Of a stretch of 47,554 bases of DNA, positions 44,894 to 47,554 are shown piece after piece (position 1 is the stretch's first letter; every line of letters begins with the position of its first letter). The position numbers were made by a program, and so were the translations under genes. The stretch comes from Nitrospirota bacterium (GTDB lineage: Bacteria; Nitrospirota; Nitrospiria; JACQBZ01). Under the pieces are notes generated by a model that saw nothing but the letters and a program-made list of their open reading frames with translations, made no database searches and was not told the origin of the DNA. The stretch covers positions 1 through 47,554 of the forward strand of contig JACQCA010000038.1 of NCBI GenBank assembly GCA_016201865.1, given 5' to 3'.

Positions 44894-46006
44894 ATGAATT
44901 GGAAGGTTCGGTTCGTTGATTACCCTGCACAGTTCAGAGCGATGGAAAAGGAGATCATGGAGACCATCCGGACCGTTCTCTCCCAGGGGGATCTCATGCT
45001 TCGCCAGCAGTTGCGGGACTTTGAGGCCAATCTTGCAGCATTTGTGGGAACGCGCTATGCGGTAGGGACAAGCAATTGCACGGATGCGCTCCATCTTTCG
45101 TTGCGTGCTGCCGGTATCGGGCCGGGCGATGAGGTGATCACGGTCTCGCATACCTTCGTGGCCACCGTGGCGGCGATCCATCATGCGGGGGCCGTCCCGA
45201 TCCTAATCGATATCGGGGAAGACCATAATATGAACGTAGATCTTATCAAGCGAGCGATTACCCCCAGGACCAAGGCGATTCTTCCAGTCCATCTCAACGG
45301 CCGTCTCTGTAATATGAGCGCGGTGATGACCGTTGCCGAGGAACAAGGGCTTCTGGTCATCGAAGATTCTGCCCAGGCGCTGGGGGCCTCTATTAACGGC
45401 AAACGCGGGGGCGCCTTCGGTCTTGCCGGATGCTTCAGTTTTTATCCTGCAAAGATGCTGGGATCGTTCGGAGACGCCGGGGCGATGACAACGAATAGCA
45501 AAGAGATGGCCGAGAAGGTGATGTCCCTGCGCGACCACGGGCGCTCGGCCCCCGGCGAGGTGTCCGGGTGGTCATTCAATTGCCGTCTCGACAACTTGCA
45601 GGCGGCCCTTCTGGATTTAAAACTCAAGAGACTTCCCGCGTGGATCACCCATCGACGCGAGCTTGCGGCGCTCTATCACCGAAAACTATCCGGTCTCAAG
45701 CAGATTTACCTTCCGCCACACCCCACAAAAAACGGCCCTTACTTTGATGTTTTCCAGAATTACGAATTGGAGGCCGAGAACCGGGACCGTCTGGTGGCTC
45801 GCCTTAAAGAGAAGGGGATCGAAACGATGATTACCTGGGGCGGGAAAGGGGTGCACCAGTTCAAGTCGCTGGGTCTAGACCATTTCAACCTTCCACGAAC
45901 CGAACGCCTGTTCCAGGGCGTTCTCATGCTCCCGCTGACGACGGAAATGGCAAACGAGCAAATCGGGTACGTCGCCGACACGATCCGCGACTTCTACGGC
46001 GCATAG
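44894..46006 (+). CDS. DegT/DnrJ/EryC1 aminotransferase (second copy)
   Basis: 370 residues, ATG 44894 preceded by GGGAGG. PLP Lys187 lies in FSFYPAKMLGSFGDAGAMTTN, the Asp in VIEDSAQALGASINGKRGG, and the start YAVGTSNCTDALHLSLRAAG is typical for keto-sugar aminotransferases. It is clearly distinct from wbpE at 25267, sharing only family features. Following the two transketolase genes, it may aminate a keto sugar made by or related to the transketolase product; that is inference. Gap to the transketolase is 30 bases. Confidence 0.92.
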   Translation: MNWKVRFVDYPAQFRAMEKEIMETIRTVLSQGDLMLRQQLRDFEANLAAFVGTRYAVGTSNCTDALHLSLRAAGIGPGDEVITVSHTFVATVAAIHHAGAVPILIDIGEDHNMNVDLIKRAITPRTKAILPVHLNGRLCNMSAVMTVAEEQGLLVIEDSAQALGASINGKRGGAFGLAGCFSFYPAKMLGSFGDAGAMTTNSKEMAEKVMSLRDHGRSAPGEVSGWSFNCRLDNLQAALLDLKLKRLPAWITHRRELAALYHRKLSGLKQIYLPPHPTKNGPYFDVFQNYELEAENRDRLVARLKEKGIETMITWGGKGVHQFKSLGLDHFNLPRTERLFQGVLMLPLTTEMANEQIGYVADTIRDFYGA

Positions 46007-46046
46007 AAAAGTAGACCATGAATGCTAGTCGTCTTGTGAAACGCGC

Positions 46047-46826
46047 GTGAAAGAAGACTATTCAACGATCACAGAAACCCCTGGCATCGGTGCGAGTCAG
46101 GAACAGCTGTCCATGCTTTACACCCGGTACCGGTTCGCGGCCCCGCTATGCGAAGGAAAAGACATCCTGGAAGTGGCATGTGGCGCAGGGATGGGCCTGG
46201 GGTATCTGGCCCGATTCGCTAGGCGGGTGGCGGGCGGCGATATTGACGAGCAAAACCTACGGCTCGCCATCGAGCATTATCGCGGCAGGTCCAATATCGA
46301 GGTCCGAAAAATGGACGCCCACCGTCTGCCATTTGAGGACGGCAGTTTCGATGTGGTGCTGCTGTATGAGGCCATCTACTATCTTGAGCATCCGGAAAGA
46401 TTTCTCGAAGAATGCCGGCGGGTGCTTCGGGAAAAGGGCGCCGTGCTGATCTGCAGCGTGAACAAAGAATGGCCGGATTTCAACCCGAGCCCCTTCAGCA
46501 CCCGCTACTACTCAGCCGGGGAAATATCGGAGATGTTGGAAAGGCATCATTTTAAGGTCGATCTATACGGAGGGTTTCCCGCGGAAAAGGAATCGGTAAA
46601 GAGCGCCGCGGTATCGCTTCTCAAACGGACTGCCGTGACCCTTCGTCTCATCCCTAAGACGATGAAGGGCAAAGAGTTCCTGAAACGTGTCTTCTTTGGA
46701 AGGCTTGTTTCCTTGCCGCCCGAGGTCGTCGAAGGAATGGCCGGGGAGGCTTCGCTCAGTCCCATTTCTAATGACAGTCCTATTTCCGGGTACAAGGTGA
46801 TCTATGCCGTAGCCCGTCTTGACTGA
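46047..46826 (+). CDS. Class I SAM-dependent methyltransferase
   Basis: 259 residues from a GTG start, 40 bases after the aminotransferase gene. Methyltransf_11 fold: motif I DILEVACGAGMGLGYLAR near residue 38, acidic GGDIDEQNL, motif II VRKMDAHRLPFEDGSFDVVLLYEAIYYLEHPERFL and motif III RVLREKGAVLICSVN. The C-terminal 90 residues (SVKSAAVSLLKRTAVTLRLIP) are specific and perhaps bind substrate. Likely N- or O-methylation of the aminated sugar made by the preceding gene; inferred from order alone. Confidence 0.85.
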   Translation: MKEDYSTITETPGIGASQEQLSMLYTRYRFAAPLCEGKDILEVACGAGMGLGYLARFARRVAGGDIDEQNLRLAIEHYRGRSNIEVRKMDAHRLPFEDGSFDVVLLYEAIYYLEHPERFLEECRRVLREKGAVLICSVNKEWPDFNPSPFSTRYYSAGEISEMLERHHFKVDLYGGFPAEKESVKSAAVSLLKRTAVTLRLIPKTMKGKEFLKRVFFGRLVSLPPEVVEGMAGEASLSPISNDSPISGYKVIYAVARLD

Positions 46827-46871
46827 GTTAATGTTCCCCAAATTGTTCGGTATTCGTCTTAAAGAGGGTTC

Positions 46872-47435
46872 ATGCAGCGAACTTTGGAAAATCCGTTCGA
46901 TGAAAAAATAAAAAGCAACCGGCGTATTAAAAGGGTGTTCGATCTTGTCCTCTCATTAACTGTGCTGATTATTTCGTCCCCCCTTTGGGTTGTCGTTGCG
47001 ATCTTAGTCAAGGTGACTACTCCTGGTCCTGTTTTTATCGCGCAGGGACGGATCGGAAAAGGGTTCCTCCCTTCCAAACTTTGGAGGTTTCGTACGGTAG
47101 TGGGGGATCCCCTGAAAGCGGATTCGGATATCGCATCCGGGACCCATTTGAGGATTACAAAGATCGGATATCTCCTTCGCGCTTTCAAGTTGGACGGGCT
47201 TCCCCAACTGTTTAACATTCTCAAGGGAGAGGTGAGCCTGGTAGGGCCTCGCCCAGAAGATGATAAATATGTGGAGCTATTTCAAAAGGATTATCAGATC
47301 ATTCTAACAGTTCCACCGGGGATTACCGATCTTGCTTCCATCGAGTTTCGAGACGAATCCTCCCTACTCGCTCAATCGGACGATCCGGAAACCTGCTACA
47401 TCAATAAAGTATTGCCTAGGAGCCTGTCCGAGTAA
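46872..47435 (+). pseudogene. Truncated, catalytically altered sugar transferase
   Basis: 187 residues similar to the sugar transferase at 41667 but shortened and altered. Residues 21-43 form the membrane helix (RVFDLVLSLTVLIISSPLWV), and KGEVSLVGPRPE is retained. In place of the catalytic Asp-Glu the sequence reads FKLDGLPQ, Asp108-Gly109, so the second catalytic acid is missing. After YINKVLP the frame runs into RSLSE and stops. The paralogue continues there with about 45 more residues (EKVRLGLEYVRN...). The break coincides with the likely end of an insertion sequence at about 47420. Probably inactive. Confidence 0.7.
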
Positions 47436-47554
47436 TGGGCTTGTTTAATGTATTCATTTAGTGTATAGTCCTTCCGTCCCATTCTGACGAGAGGAGACCC
47501 CCATGAGCAAGACCTATCGGCCCTATGAACCGGATCAGGCATTCCTGCTGCCGC
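47420..47554 (+). mobile_element. Left end of an insertion sequence (IS1182-like, continues beyond window)
   Basis: Similarity to the sugar transferase ends near 47418, where GGAGCCTGTCCGAG begins, immediately after the tetranucleotide CTAG (47416-47419). A transposase start follows 80 bases later. The element continues past the window, so its other end and any target duplication cannot be checked. GAGAGGAGAC is a good ribosome site ahead of the transposase. Confidence 0.65.
47503..47554 (+). CDS. Transposase N-terminus (partial)
   Basis: ATG at 47503 opens a frame reading MSKTYRPYEPDQAFLLP at the end of the window. That opening is characteristic of IS1182-type DDE transposases, which begin with a KTYRPY(E/D)P(D/E)Q...LLPPSL motif. 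AGAGGAG lies about eight bases upstream. Only 17 full codons are visible, so the family is a recognition from the N-terminus alone. Confidence 0.7.
   Translation, partial: MSKTYRPYEPDQAFLLP

Overview
The window is bacterial chromosome, probably from a Gram-negative organism. It encodes a Wza-like SLBB exporter, a Wzi-like outer-membrane protein, an SppA with a lipobox and a Tat-exported molybdoenzyme. PyrR-type attenuation combined with outer-membrane polysaccharide export would fit Nitrospirota or a similar deep-branching lineage, but that is an impression and I cannot name a taxon.

Layout. (1) 1-3142, minus strand: a truncated GT-C-like membrane protein with C-terminal TPRs, then a Tat-exported sulfite-oxidase-family molybdoprotein. 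(2) 3166-3363: divergent promoters and a PyrR attenuator consisting of a binding hairpin with a CNGNGA hexaloop, a competing antiterminator and an intrinsic terminator. (3) 3377-16035, plus strand: a nearly gapless gene run pyrR-pyrB-pyrC-DUF4149-carA-sppA-carB-greA-DHOD-like-SAM hydrolase-wzi-like. (4) 16060-21343: a strong promoter, then SLBB exporter, Wzz/GumC-like protein, CysQ and UDP-glucuronate 4-epimerase. (5) 21406-47435: a large surface-polysaccharide locus. It starts with a promoter, a broken nucleotidyltransferase and a NusG/RfaH-like antiterminator. The UDP-GlcNAc(3NAc)A genes follow (wbpA, a wbpB-wbpD fusion, wbpE), then a GT4/Wzx/Wzy block, an AsnB-like amidotransferase, a B12-type radical SAM enzyme, a methyltransferase and a second GT4. 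Next come a complete GDP-D-glycero-D-manno-heptose cassette (hddA, hddC, gmhA, gmhB) with a fused-on transaldolase, and a GT2. A scar with remnants of two genes follows, then an initiating sugar transferase, a TylF-type methyltransferase, a two-gene transketolase, a second DegT aminotransferase and a methyltransferase. (6) 46872-47554: a second sugar transferase that is truncated and lacks a catalytic Glu, with the start of an insertion sequence abutting it.

How it works together. The first half makes pyrimidine precursors (carbamoyl phosphate to orotate) under uridine-nucleotide control. UTP is also the source of the UDP-sugars used by the second half. The second half appears to build, flip, polymerise and export a heteropolysaccharide containing a diacetamido uronic acid, galacturonic acid and a heptose. 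Heptose starts from sedoheptulose 7-phosphate, and both transaldolase and transketolase genes lie in the locus. The polysaccharide region looks mosaic by eye: codon style changes between blocks, families are duplicated (two sugar transferases, two DegT enzymes, two GT4s) and gene fragments lie at joins. The least explained parts are the B12 radical SAM/methyltransferase pair and the split transketolase/DegT/methyltransferase block. I saw no rRNA, tRNA or CRISPR array.
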